Source of the DNA: Hormiphora californensis
Taxonomy: Eukaryota; Ctenophora; Tentaculata; Cydippida; Pleurobrachiidae
Length of the DNA stretch: 64,000 nt
Assembly: GCA_020137815.1 (NCBI GenBank)
Contig: CM035354.1
Coordinates: 2,309,495-2,373,494 of the forward strand
Reading direction: 5' to 3'
The notes below the pieces were generated by a model. It was given only the letters and a program-made list of their open reading frames with translations. It was not told the DNA's origin and made no database searches. The position numbers were made by a program, and so were the translations under genes. Within the stretch, counting starts at the first letter, position 1. Each line of letters opens with the position of its first letter. Of this stretch, positions 42,903 to 55,300 are shown piece after piece.

Positions 42903-45332
42903 TCAATGAGCCTCGTTGGTGTGTTGTTGTAGAAGGTGGCGATGTGTAAACTCCTTGTGGCAAATCTGACAGAATATTCGCTGCACTGGAAGACGTTCAA
43001 AGTACTCAAAACAATACGCACACGAGTACGTTAGACCACCAACGAAGCGTAGCGTGTGATCACATACTTGATTAACTCCATCGGGTGCTCTTGCCCTGGT
43101 CTTGTCTGGCGAGAAGGGCAGGGAGACTGGGGGTGGGGCTCTAACCCTGGAATCTGCAGTAGAGCGGGTGTTCCCTGGTGAGAATGGGAGGGAGACTGGA
43201 ACTGGGAGGGGTGGGGGAGGTGTGACTAGTGGCGGTATGTCACGGGAGGAAGATGATGTACAAGGGATGGTCGTGGACGGTGTCCCTGAGAACCGGAGAT
43301 TTGCTAAAGAGAACTGTAAAGCAGGATTAATTCTTCTAACACTCCGTTGTTGGTCCAATCCGGACACTCTAGGTTTCATATCCTCTTCCTCTATCTTTGG
43401 TTCACTGGCTGGTGGTTGGGTGATGGGTTCCTCAAGTTTTGAACAGACAATCTGAGGTGGTGAGGGTGAGTTTTATAGGGTGAGCTTGTTGATGTCACCA
43501 AGCCATGGCTGGCAAAACCGGTTTTGATCGATTTCTGTGGTCTGTCTTCTTCTCTCGCTGACTGTTCTGACGCGCGATCCCCATCTTATGGCGGTCATCG
43601 CGCGTTACAACCAGTTAGCAGTGGGATGACCCAAAAGTGTGACCGTTACCCGAATTGTCACAACTGTTTAGTAAACTGACACGCCAATTATTTGAAATTC
43701 ATACCTGGCTTTTACTGTTGAGTTGATGTACCAGGTTTTTAACCTTCTCACCCTCACTCGTCTTCCTGTAATAGGGAGAACATATTTTAAAGAAGTAGGA
43801 TCTTTCTAGAGGAGTTATACGTGGTAAAATAACAGGCAAAACATTAAAGTGGTAATCCGTCATATTTGCCATCCGAATAAAACGTTGTCCACCACGCGGT
43901 CTACGACGCAGTCCACTAACAATGGACCCATTTTTGTGCGTCTTGGACGTCGTGGAAGAATCTCGACGCCGAAATATATATGTATTTCAAATATATATGT
44001 ATTTCAAATACACATGGCTATTTCAACTGAAATATATATGTATTTCAAATATATATGTATTTCAAATGCTAATGAGGGGGATGGACATGTGATACGATTC
44101 TGGGACGCCTTATTAGCAGTGAGAGACAATACGGGATATGAACCATGTGATTCGGGGAAGCTTATTAGCAGCTGTAGGAGACGATACGAGATATGGAACA
44201 TGATTCGGGGAAGCCAATCAAGAGTGTTAGACGATATGAGACACGATTCGGGGAAGGTTTCTATCGCTTTACATCCCTATGACCCTATCCACATCTCTGT
44301 CTCTCTCTTTCTTTCTTTATCTCCCTCTTTTTCTCTCACTTTCTCCAAGGGAGAAAGAGAAACATAGAGAAAGAGAGATACCCATAACTTTTTACCGAAT
44401 GAGATAAGACACATTTGAAAGAGCTCAATGTCCTCTTTCCAACGCGCCCAAGATTTTGCAAATTGGTCAAGAAATGACTGAGTTATGGACAAAAACGTGG
44501 TTTTGCACGTACGTTTTCTCTCAGATCTGGTTAACATTTACCGCCTACCTGACCATTAGTCCTTCAATGCCGCCACCTCCTTCCAATCCGGTTTCTCTAG
44601 CTAAACCGACAATCTGCAAGAAACGACCGAGAGGCTAGGCGCCTACATCTACCTGCTAGGAAAGTGACGAAACCTATTTCCACGGAGCTCAACTGTCTTA
44701 CCTCATTCGGTAAAAAGTTATGGGTATCTCTCTTTCAGCTTTCTCCATGTTTCTCTTTCTCCCTTGGAGAAAGTGAGAGAGAGAGGGAGATAGAGAAAGA
44801 AAGAGAGACACAGCGACACAGAGATGTGGATAGGGTCATAGGGATGGAAAGCGATAGAAACCTTCCCCGAATCGTGTCTCATATCGTCTAACACTCTTGA
44901 CTGGCTTCCCCGAATCATGGTCCATATCTCGTACCGTCTCCTACTGCTAATAAGCTTCCCCGAATCACATGGTTCATATCCCGTATTGTCTCTCACTGCT
45001 AATAAGGCGTCCCAGAATCGTATCACATGTCCATCCCCCTCATTAGCATTTGAAATACATATATATTTGAAATACATATATATTTCAGTTGAAATAGACA
45101 TGTGTATTTGAAATACATATATATTTGAAATACATATATATTTCGGTGTCGAGATTCTTCCGACCTGCCTAATTACTTACAGTTTGCATTTGGCACGGTA
45201 TTTTGCGTTTCTGATATGTTTTCCAATCATTTTCCGGATGATAGAATCTACTTCATCGGTTCGTTTTAACTCCGGGAGAGACTGGTAGACTGTTGGGGGG
45301 GGGGGGGGGCTGTTAGAAGAAGGAGTCGTCAT
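42903..45332 (-). CDS. C2H2 zinc-finger protein with Pro-rich middle
   Basis: Exons 45181-45332, 43705-43765 and 42903-43451 join in phase (phase 2 then phase 0); about 253 residues. Start MTTPSSNSPPPPPTVYQSLP; the proline run is encoded by a C15 tract, so its length and frame depend on that run being read correctly. A basic helical segment follows (DEVDSIIRKMIGKHIRNAKY), then a Pro/Ser-rich middle. The end is a Cys-rich module: YSCAYCFEYF, then a standard C2H2 finger FCQICHKEFTHRHLLQQHTN-EAH closing the protein. Probably a nucleic-acid or protein-binding factor; partner unknown. Intron 1 is filled by a 1.2 kb fold-back element. Confidence 0.6.
43954..45161. mobile_element. 1.2 kb fold-back element in the zinc-finger gene intron
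   Basis: Ends GGAAGAATCTCGACGCCGAA and its inverse TTCGGTGTCGAGATTCTTCC; arms of about 430 bp mirror each other (GGGACGCCTTATTAGCAGTG, GATTCGGGGAAG repeats) around a 300-bp spacer at 44396-44700. No transposase. The right end stops about 20 bases from the exon 1 donor. Confidence 0.8.
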
Positions 45333-45389
45333 TTCACTGGATATATCAAGCTCGGAATTATTCTGATGGGTCTTTGGTCACCTCATCTT

Positions 45390-45505
45390 AGCACAACAAA
45401 CAAGTAACAAACAAAGAAACAAATAAGTAATTTAAAGAAACAAAGAAACGAAGAAACAAAGAAACAGATAAGTAAAACAAACAAAGAAACAAAGAACGCA
45501 CCAAA
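45390..45505. repeat. (AAACAAAG)n low-complexity repeat
   Basis: Irregular AAACAAAGAAACAAATAAGT units. Confidence 0.7.
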
Positions 45506-45649
45506 TACTGAACCCTGTTGCTTGTGCCGTCCCGCATCCCCGAGGGCTTGAGAGATATGCAGTATTCACGAATCTTGTCCTAGTGGAGAGATAGAGAGAG
45601 AGAGGCGTGGGAGAGAAAGAAAGACGAGACTTCTTGATACACTTTTTTT

Positions 45650-46060
45650 TCAAACGGCTATAGCCATGGAACCACATGGCCGATTTGAGTAAACTAAACG
45701 GTATCAGTTAGAGAATCGATAGCCCTAACCGATAACCCCAAACCAAACCCTAACCAGACCCTAACGGATAGCCCTAACCCGTCGCGCGCGCCAAAACTAC
45801 GAATTGTTAGCAATGAAAGGCACCCAGATTTTAACGTTTTCCGCCCGGCCCTGCAAAAAATATTTCGAAATGTGTCCAAATTTTTAAACAGTTTCTCCAA
45901 AAAAGTTCAAAAAAATGAAGAAGGGAAAATGATTGAAAAGCGCTGCCTTATCCCGCGGGGGCCAGCAACGTTTGCCATGGAAAATGAGCCAGCGTCAAAA
46001 TCTGGGTGTTTCGTGAGTGCTAGGGTTAAGGTTTGGGTTGGGGCTTGGGTTGGGGTTAGG
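45650..46060. repeat. inverted copy of the GGTTAGGG-rich repeat plus AGCGCTGCCTTATCCCGC segment
   Basis: 45650-45835 is the reverse complement of about 27050-27260. 45935-45975 (AAAGCGCTGCCTTATCCCGC) is the reverse complement of 26165-26210. Further GGGTTGGGGTTAGG words are at 46020-46060. Confidence 0.6.
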
Positions 46061-46339
46061 CCTTGACATTTCCTACCAGATAAACTTTGAGTTGGCGGTT
46101 AGAGCCATTTTAGTGAATCAACTTTTTTGGCAGTGCGCACCTGTAAACAGGCCACCAAACACCCAGATCGTAACGGCGCCCGGGAAAATGTGTGCAGGTA
46201 TATTCGTTTTCTAAAAAACGAATACACCCGCTGCCCGCACACGATTTCCAGTTCAAATCAAGTTAGCACTAATGTTGTTCAAATCCAGTTAGCACTAATG
46301 TTGTTCAACTCCAGTTAGCACTAATGAATCGGCAGGACT

Positions 46340-49300
46340 ATGGCACGGGAAGAGGATAAGGTTAGTTTTAAGCAACATTCAATACACAACGATAATTGTA
46401 CCTGTCCACAACAATACAACTTCCTAGCCTCATTCCCTCATCCCTCACCCTCCCTCGACCCTCACCCCTCCCTCGACCCTCACCCTCCCTCACCTCTCCC
46501 TCACCCCTCACCCCACCCTCCCTCATCCCTCCCCTCCCTCCCTCATCCCTCCCTCACCCCTCCCTCCCTCGACCCTCCCTCGACCCTCACCTCTCCCTCA
46601 CCCCTCCCTCATCCCTCACCCCTCCATCACCCCTCCCTCCCTCACCCTCGACCCTCAGTCCTCACCCTCGACCCTCACCCTCCCTCACCCCTCAGTCCTC
46701 CCTCCCTCACCCCTCTCCCTCCCCCAGGTGATATTGGCAAACAGGGCGTGTGAAGAGGGAGACTATGAAGAGGCCATCAGACTTTACAATCAATGTTTAG
46801 AACAACACACCTCCAGTAGCAATGCAGCCATGGTACTGTGCAACAGGAGCGCAGTTCATTTGTTATGTGGTGATACACAGCGAGCTTTGAATGATGCTGA
46901 GTCCTCTATACGACTCCAACCCTGCTGGAGCAAGGTATGTGACATGTGTGTACTGTGTGGAGCAAGCTGTGATCTTATAGTCTTTTTCTTAAATCCAGAA
47001 TGTTCTCGATTTTGAATATAATGTTTTCAAGGTCGGCTGAATATTAGTAATATGTTATGATTGGATTATTTTGGATTATTTGGGATTCATTGTTTATCTT
47101 CCTGCATTTTTTCCAACTCGAGTGATAGTTGATACTGTGAAAAGCTTGTTCTGTCATTACACATCGTTACTATAGCAACACACCTTCTCTGTCCCTCTCT
47201 TCTCCCTCTCTGTCTCTGAGTCACCCTAGTTTCCTACCTAATCTCTCTTTCTCCCTCTCTGTCTCTGAGTCACCCTAGTTTCCTACCTACAAACCTCTTT
47301 CTCTCTCTCAGGGGTATTTACGGAAGGGTCTAGCGTTGCAGCACCAGCATTCAACTATACCAAGTATCAAAACACTAGCTAAGGGGTTGTCAATAGACCC
47401 CTTCAATGACCAGCTACTCTCTACTCTCGTCCAATCAATTACCATGACTCCACTACGAGGTGAGATGATTTATTTATTAATTGCCAATAAACCTAATTGG
47501 TAATGAAATTAACCCTCCGCACAAGCAATAACCAACAATAATCCCGGGTACCTGTCCATTCTCATCATTGTATCGTTGCGAGGTAAACCTCCCCATGATA
47601 CTTGTTGAGGCACGATTCAGCAGATTCTGGCTGTATTTGTCTCATTGTTTGTGTAACACCCAACACCAGACATCTTTCAAACCAGTTTCAATTAGTTGTA
47701 CAAACAAGCGTTCCTTTATCTTAACTTCCTTCCTTTCTTTGTCTCTGTATCTGTCTCTCTGTCTCTGTATTTCTGTCTCTGTATTTCTGTCTCTGTATTT
47801 CTGTCTTTCTGTCTCTGTCTCTGTCTCTGCCTCTGTCTCTCTCTCTCTCTCTCTGCTTTGGTTCTGGTAAACTTCTTCGTCCCCTTTTGTATGCCCCTGC
47901 CCCCTTGTTTACTTCCTTACTTGTCTATACCCCAGCTCCACCACCTCTCACTACATACACGGCAGTGCTCGAGAGAGATAGGTAATAGAGAGAATATAGT
48001 GAGGGTAATAGAGATGGATGTTATACTATGATACAGCTGCGTGGATGGTTTTTGATGGTTTTTGATACGAGAACGACAAGAAAGATGGTGTGCGGAACCG
48101 AAGCTCCTGAACTCAATTTTAGTCAACCATAAAATCAAAATCACTAGACTAAACATGTTAAACATGTATACAGCTGATGCTATTGACGTGAGCACTCAGC
48201 TGTAGTATAACATGGAGAGAAGATAAAGAAAGTGTAGTGCCTATCTGGAACTGCACATAATCTGTCCAACCAGGGTTAACTTTACAAAATACCCGTTAAA
48301 TGTGTGCCGACTAAAATCTCTTCTCGGACGCGGCATTTCTTACAGCAGAAAGAGGAGCGGTAGAAGATGATTTGCCAAAATGCCGTGATACTTGACAAAT
48401 ATTGTGTGAGTGTGTTTGATAATCGCGGGAGAGTTATCAAGTACTATTAATTAATATGCACACTCATTACCATTCCCTACTTGAAGGGAGGGTCTTCACG
48501 TGGGACTAGCATGATATTCAAAATAACTAAACTCGACACTACTTCTGTTAGTTTATTGATTTATTACAGTTATATCGTTGTTTGTTTTTTTAACCAATAT
48601 ACCCCATACTCATGCTGTCGAGCGGGAAGGAGAAAACTAAACCCAATACTCCATTTCAGACCAGTTTGCGGGGACGCAGCGACAACTCCGAAAGTTAGGT
48701 ATAGACGGTGATCCCTTTGTGATGCTGTGTGCTGTTGGTCAGGAGCTGCTGTCAGCATGTCATTACAACACAGCCTTGGAGGTCCTTCTCTGTGCTGAAC
48801 AGGTGGGAATTATTGGTTATTAGAGGGGGGGGGTTATCATCTGTTAACCCAACGAGAATTGGTCTCGTTATTAGGGGGGTTATCATCTGTTAACCCAACG
48901 AGAATTGGTCTCGTTATTAGAGGGGTTATCATCTGTTAACCCAACGAGAATTGGTCTCGTTATTAGGGGGGTTATCATCTGCTAACCCAACGAGAATTAT
49001 AATACACCGGCCGATAACTTTATAGTTTATAAATAACATGAACATGGCGCTGCGTTGTTCTCTTACTCTGTGTTGTTCTCTTACTCTGGGTGACTGCTAG
49101 GGCTGGTTGATTTGGTGTTAGGATAGGTGGGATAAACGGGCGGGGATTCGGTTTGTTATGTTCTAACCCTCTTTTACATTTGTGTGGGGTGAGACAGGGT
49201 CGAACAAGGCAAGATTTGAAGTGTGATAATGTGTTTTCTATCCATATGATCATCTCTATACACTCGAGGACATTATATTTCATTACATTTTTCATCTCCT

Positions 49301-52300
49301 CATAGAGGGGGTAACATGAGACCCACACAAGCTCCCCCCACCTCTGGTGGCAGGGACTCAGCATATGATGGGAGGTTGCTACTTGACGTAACGCGCGATG
49401 ACATGACAATATTATGAAACGCGCAATGGGCTCCAGAGTTGACCACCCTCGCGTGCAATTTACCACATCTAATAATCTGTTGAATTCTTGCCATGACCTC
49501 ATATTTTTGGGGGGCAAGCTAATTCCTTCACTAAATGTTAGCCAGGGATCTCCTAAGCCACCAAAAAAAAGTTCTAAGCTCTACCCGTTGGGGGGAGGTC
49601 ATTTCCGGGCCACGCCCTTTTAAGCCAAAAGCGCAACTACCGTTAGGAAAGGAGTAGAGACAAAATCGAGGGCACCATAGTGTTCAGCGTCCTCGGATTA
49701 GTGGGGGTAGGTGCTGGAATTAAGTCTCTATCTCATCTGGTTAATTAGATAATTGGATAATTAGGTATGCACATAGCCGTTTGCTGGCAATATGGCTATA
49801 GCCATGTTAGGAAAGGAGTAGAGACAAAATCAAGGGCATTAAAATGTGTAGCGTCTTCGCATTAGTGGGGGTAGGTGCCGGAATTAAGTCTCTATCTCAT
49901 CTGGTTAATTAGATAATTGGATAATTAGGTCAGTACATAACCGTTTTTTGGCTATATGGCTATAGCCACTTAGGAATGGTTTAGAGACTTTTCACTGGTG
50001 CCATTTTGTTCAGAAATAAATTTCAATCTAAGAGTTGTTGAAAAATTTAGGGCCTATCTCTTACCATTTTGGAGTTATTTGCGGTCAAAGTAGGCCAAAT
50101 CAGCCGGAAATGCCAAAAAATGAAGAATACAATTGGCATTTTCGGCTGATTTGGCCTACTTTGACCGCAAATAACGCCAAAACGGTAAGAGATTGAGCCT
50201 AAATTTTTCAACAACTCTTAGATTGATATTTATTTCTGAACAAAATGACACCAGTGAAAAGTCTCTAAACCATTCCTAAGTGGCTATAGCCATATAGCCA
50301 AAAAACGGTTATGTACTGACCTAATTATCCAATTATCTAATTAACCAGATGAGATAGAGACTTAATTCCGGCACCTACCCCCACTAATGCGAGGACGCTA
50401 CACATTTTAATGCCCTTGATTTTGTCTCTACTCCTTTCCTAACATGGCTATAGCCATATTGCCAGCAAACGGCTATGCGCATACCTAATTATCCAATTAT
50501 CTAATTAACCAGATGAGATAGAGACTTAATTCCAGCACCTACCCCCACTAATTCGAGGACGCTGAACACTTTGGTGCCCTTGATTTTGTCTCTACTCCTT
50601 TCCTAACGGTAGTTACGCTTTTGGCTTAAAAGGGCGTGGCCCGGAAATGACCTCCCCCCAACGGGTAGAGCTTAGGACTTTTTTTTGGTGGCTTAGGGGA
50701 TCCCTGGCTAACATTTAGTGAAGGAATTAGCTTGCCCCCCAAAAATATGAGGTCAAGCCGTATTTTTACAAGAATTCAACAGATTATAACGTGCAAGCAT
50801 GATGGCCAGACTTCGCACGCTCAATTCACTCAACCAATGTTACACTCACTCTATCAATATAGAGAGAAACTTTAGTAGCCTATAAAATACAATTTCCCGC
50901 TATTTTCACTCGCCACACCCCGGTAACAATAATGGACTCACAGCACCAATTCGACCACTATTAGTATTAAACACAGGGCATGCTAAAAACTACCACTATG
51001 TATTTCAGATAGGGACAGATAACCTCCGTCTAAAGGGATCCCTCATGTCAGCTCTTGCCTCAGCTCATTGGAAACTCAGGAACTCTCAAGATGCATTGGC
51101 CTGTATGGAGGAAGACCTGTCCATTTGTCGGGCCCTGGGAGATAGGCAGGGAGAGTGTAGAGCACTGGCAAACCTGGGGAGTGCTTGTTTTAGCCTCCGG
51201 TTAGTAACCACTTTACCTAATTACCCACTTTCTATAGTCAGTAACCCACTTAGTAACCCGTATGTTGGGACAGGAACCGACCGAATCAGGAAATACTGGT
51301 CCCTGATTGGCTGATAACCAGTCACGTGACCTAAATAACGAGTTCTGATTGGTGGTTTACTTGTTTCGGTCGGGTCCTGTGTTGGGAACATTGCCCCACA
51401 ACATTGTCTCAGCAGCTGATTGCTAATACTAATGATGTGTATTCTATCTAGTCGCTACGAGGACGCTCTGGATCACCACAAAGCCCAACTGATACTGGCT
51501 ACAGACGTGAAGAGTAGGAAACAGGCACGGCTAGCTCTGGGCTCCATTGGGCACTGTTACACCGCTCTGGGAGATCTAGAACAGGCCCTAACTTGCCACC
51601 AGCAATGTGTGGACTTGGCTTCAGAAGCCGGGGACAAGGTCTCTGTTGCTCAGGAGTACGGTGAGTAGTACGTTACACTGTAATTAGGGCCTGTCACGAC
51701 TAGCAAACACGGTATCCGTGACAGACCCTGGTAATTACAACTAAAGTAGTTGGTTGGTGTTTGTTTTTCGGTTTGGAATGGTATTACATAACTAGTTGTA
51801 AAGTGTACAATATCTCTACGAGTCAACAGTGGTCACTAAATACAGTATACACGGGGCCCGGGTGACTAACTACACTAACTACACCACTTTTTATACTAGG
51901 TAATATTGGAGGTGTTCACCTGGCTATGGGGGATACTGCCCGGGCCCTGTCCCTCTACGAAGAACAGCTGACTCTAGCTCAGGAGCTGGATAACCCAGGG
52001 TTAAAGTGTGGAGCCCTACTGAGTCTCGCAACAACCCAACAGGCACTAGGCAGTCACACTGACGCTCTTCACAGCTATCAGGTGGGTGTGTGACACATGT
52101 TGCTTTATTTTGTGATACACCATATAATGGTGAAAGAAATCCCTTTTTCTTTGATACTGATGACTAATTTAGTTTCTAATTTTATCTTGAGATTGCCTCC
52201 TATCTATCCTTTGCCTTGTTCGACGCCTTTTCGCGTAAAGGGAGGGTTAGAACATAACAACTATCCACCACAAGGAGCTGTTGAAGTTGGGTGTAAAGGG

Positions 52301-55300
52301 TGGGGATAAGAGAATGGAAATGAAGGCATATTCAGGGTTGGCTACCGTCCACAGAGCCCTGGATAGAACGAGTGAGGCGCTATCATATCAGCAGCAACAT
52401 TTAGAGTTCGCTCTGAGACTAAGGGATAACAGTGCCATCAGCAAGGCCTACTGCTCAATAGGTAATTAATTAATTAATTAGCAAGGCCTACTGCTCAATA
52501 GGTAATTAATTAATTAATTAGCAAGGCCTACTGCTCAATAGGTAATTAATTAATTAATTAGCAAGGCCTACTGCTCAATAGGTAATTAATTAATTAATTA
52601 GCAAGGCCTACTGCTCAATAGGTAATTAATTAATTAGTATCATCCTTTCTATAACACAGTGTGATATGGCACCAAATACCGGGAGTGCTCAATCGGCAGA
52701 GCGATATAACAAAATGAAACTCCTCGTTTCATTTTGTCATTTCTATAACACCAATAATTGCTAATAAATTAGGTCCACTATTTCTAATCATTCACCTCAC
52801 TAACTATAATACAAGACAGGAACCGACCGAATCAGGAAATACTGGTCCCTGATTGGCTGATAACCAGTCACGTGACCTAAATAACGAGTTCTGATTGGTT
52901 GTTTACTTGTTTCGGTCGGTTCTTCATACAGGGTGTCTAGATCTCAACAACAATTCCCTACAGGCAGTTTGAGTCAGGAGTTGGGTTTGTTAGAAGAAGC
53001 CCTGTCCGCACACAAGAAACACCTGGTAAAGGCCCTGGAGATGCGAGATAGGGCTGCGGAGGGACGGGTCTATGGGAATCTTGGAAATATTCATTGTGCT
53101 ATGGGGCATTTCAATAAAGCCATCAAACTTCATCACCAGGTTTATACCAGCTGGGGGGGGTTGGCCACATTGATACCTGAGTGAGATCGAGCGAGAATAG
53201 GTTGCAATGTTACCAAGGTGGGGGGTAGCTGTCTTATAATAGAGATACCATCTCTCTGTTATACCTGTTCATCTATCATTCCAAAGGACTATGCAGGGCT
53301 CTAGCTACTGTGAACCTGCAACTTGTAAATTGTCTGGAGACAGAAGAAGCTCAGTATTACAATAAGTTTCCCACAGGCACTTAGTATAGCAGTGGAAGAG
53401 GGAGACACTGTTAGTCAAGCCCTCACTAACCCACCCTCTCTCCCCACACAGGCACTAAGTATAGCTGTGGAAGAGGGAGACACTGTTAGTCAAGCCCTCA
53501 CTAACCCACCCTCTCTCCCCACACAGGCACTAAGTATAGCAGTGGAAGAGGGAGACACTGTTAGTCAAGCCCTCACTAACCCACCCTCTCTCCCCACACA
53601 GGCACTAAGTATAGCAGTGGAAGAGGGAGACACTGTTAGTCAAGCCCTCACTAACCCACCCTCTCTCTCCCCACACAGGCACTAAGTATAGCAGTGGAAG
53701 AGGGAGACACTGTTAGTCAAGCCCTCACTAACCCACCCTCTCTCCCCACACAGGCACTAAGTATAGCAGTGGAAGAGGGAGACACTGTTAGTCAAGCCCT
53801 TACTAACCCACCCTCTCTCCCCACACAGGCACTAAGTATAGCAGTGGAAGAGGGAGACACTGTTAGTCAAGCCCTCACTAACGGCAACCTTGGTATTGCA
53901 TTCCAATCCCTGGGTGATACAGTCAGTGCTCTACAACACCTTGACACACATCTTGCCATTGCTCGGGAATGCGGTAACACTGATGCCCAGACCAAAGGGC
54001 TGGGAAACTTGGGCAGTTTCTATCTCGCTAAGGAGGATTTCTCAACTGCATTGGAGCTCTTCGGAGAACAACTTGACTTGGCAAAAGAGAATGGTGAGAA
54101 CATATATCCTCAACTTGTTAGTTATTATGTACCGTAATCTGGGGTAACTTTGTTTTGCAGGGTAACTTTGGACACTTTCAAAATTTGGCTTTAGTCCAAA
54201 ATTACCAACAGATAACGACAGATTTGGCATAATTTTTGGGTGTACAAGTAATTGACCCACAAATGTCTAACTAACGGTACAATTATTTTTTTAAATTCTA
54301 TTCTAATTAGCTCCTAATTAGGGGCAAACATAATTGATGTCAAAATCGCGAAAAATGTTCAAATCAAAATGGGTACCATAGATTTGACCGGGCTAATGAC
54401 CGAATCAAGTTTGCTCCATAGAGTGGAAGGGTTTCGATCAAATAATTCGGGGCACCATTTTTCAAACCCGGTCAATTACTTTAATTGAGACTAATAGGGG
54501 TGGCTAATGTTACCCCACCATATTTTGAATTTTGGGGTAACTTTGGACGGGGTGCCAAAGTTACCCCACACTACAGGTTTTGAACTTTTGATTTCTTTAG
54601 AGTTGCCTTAGACCCTCTCTGAATTGTTTAGGGCCATATAACCAAGATTCAGCCCACTCCATGCCCATATCCATCCATCTATTCGATAGCTTAGTGAAAA
54701 AACTAGGATTTGGACTGTTTTATGGAGCTAAATCACAGAAATCCGGCCTGAAACCCATCAAACTTCGATAATTTGGGGTTCCTCATCCATCCTGTAGCTT
54801 GTTAGATGGTATTGGATCTCTAGGAGAGTGTCTAGTTCTTGTAGACAATCTATGCAGGAGCACAGGTACAACCAAAACTCCTTTATTTAGCCAGTACCCA
54901 CAAGTAGACCACTTCCTGTCTATCCAATTCAGCAAAAAGAACTAACACACTCGCCTAGAGGGCCAATATCATCTAGTCTACCAAACTACAGGATGGATGA
55001 GGGACCCCAAATTACTGAAGTTTGATGGGTTTCAGGCCGGATGTGGCAACCTCTAAATCAAGTCCGATTGAGCTGAAATTTAATTTTGGTGGCTAGTTTC
55101 ATCATTCCTCACACCCAAAAAAAGTTTAGTCGACATCAACAATTTTTTTTAAATCATGGGGCGTTTGGCTAACCATATTGTTCTTTTTTAATTTATTGAC
55201 CCATTTAAACCCCATTTAAACATTTTAGGTTCATTTATTTATCATTGCAAAATGTTTGGATTTATATTTGTTCCAATATTACTATCGTGGGGTAACTTTG

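Noticed and set aside
43849-44367. 172-codon plus frame and matching minus frame at 44718-45101
   Set aside because: Both are arms of the fold-back element at 43954-45161.
49020-49517. 165-codon minus frame in TPR intron 4
   Set aside because: Overlaps repeat and palindrome arm; no domain; contains imperfect duplicated segments only.
52676-52755. tRNA gene
   Set aside because: Only an A-box-like D-arm is present; no cloverleaf, B box or acceptor stem could be formed.
52441-53902. CRISPR-like arrays in the repeats with constant unit length
   Set aside because: Units are directly contiguous without unique spacers, in an animal gene; they are minisatellites over splice sites.
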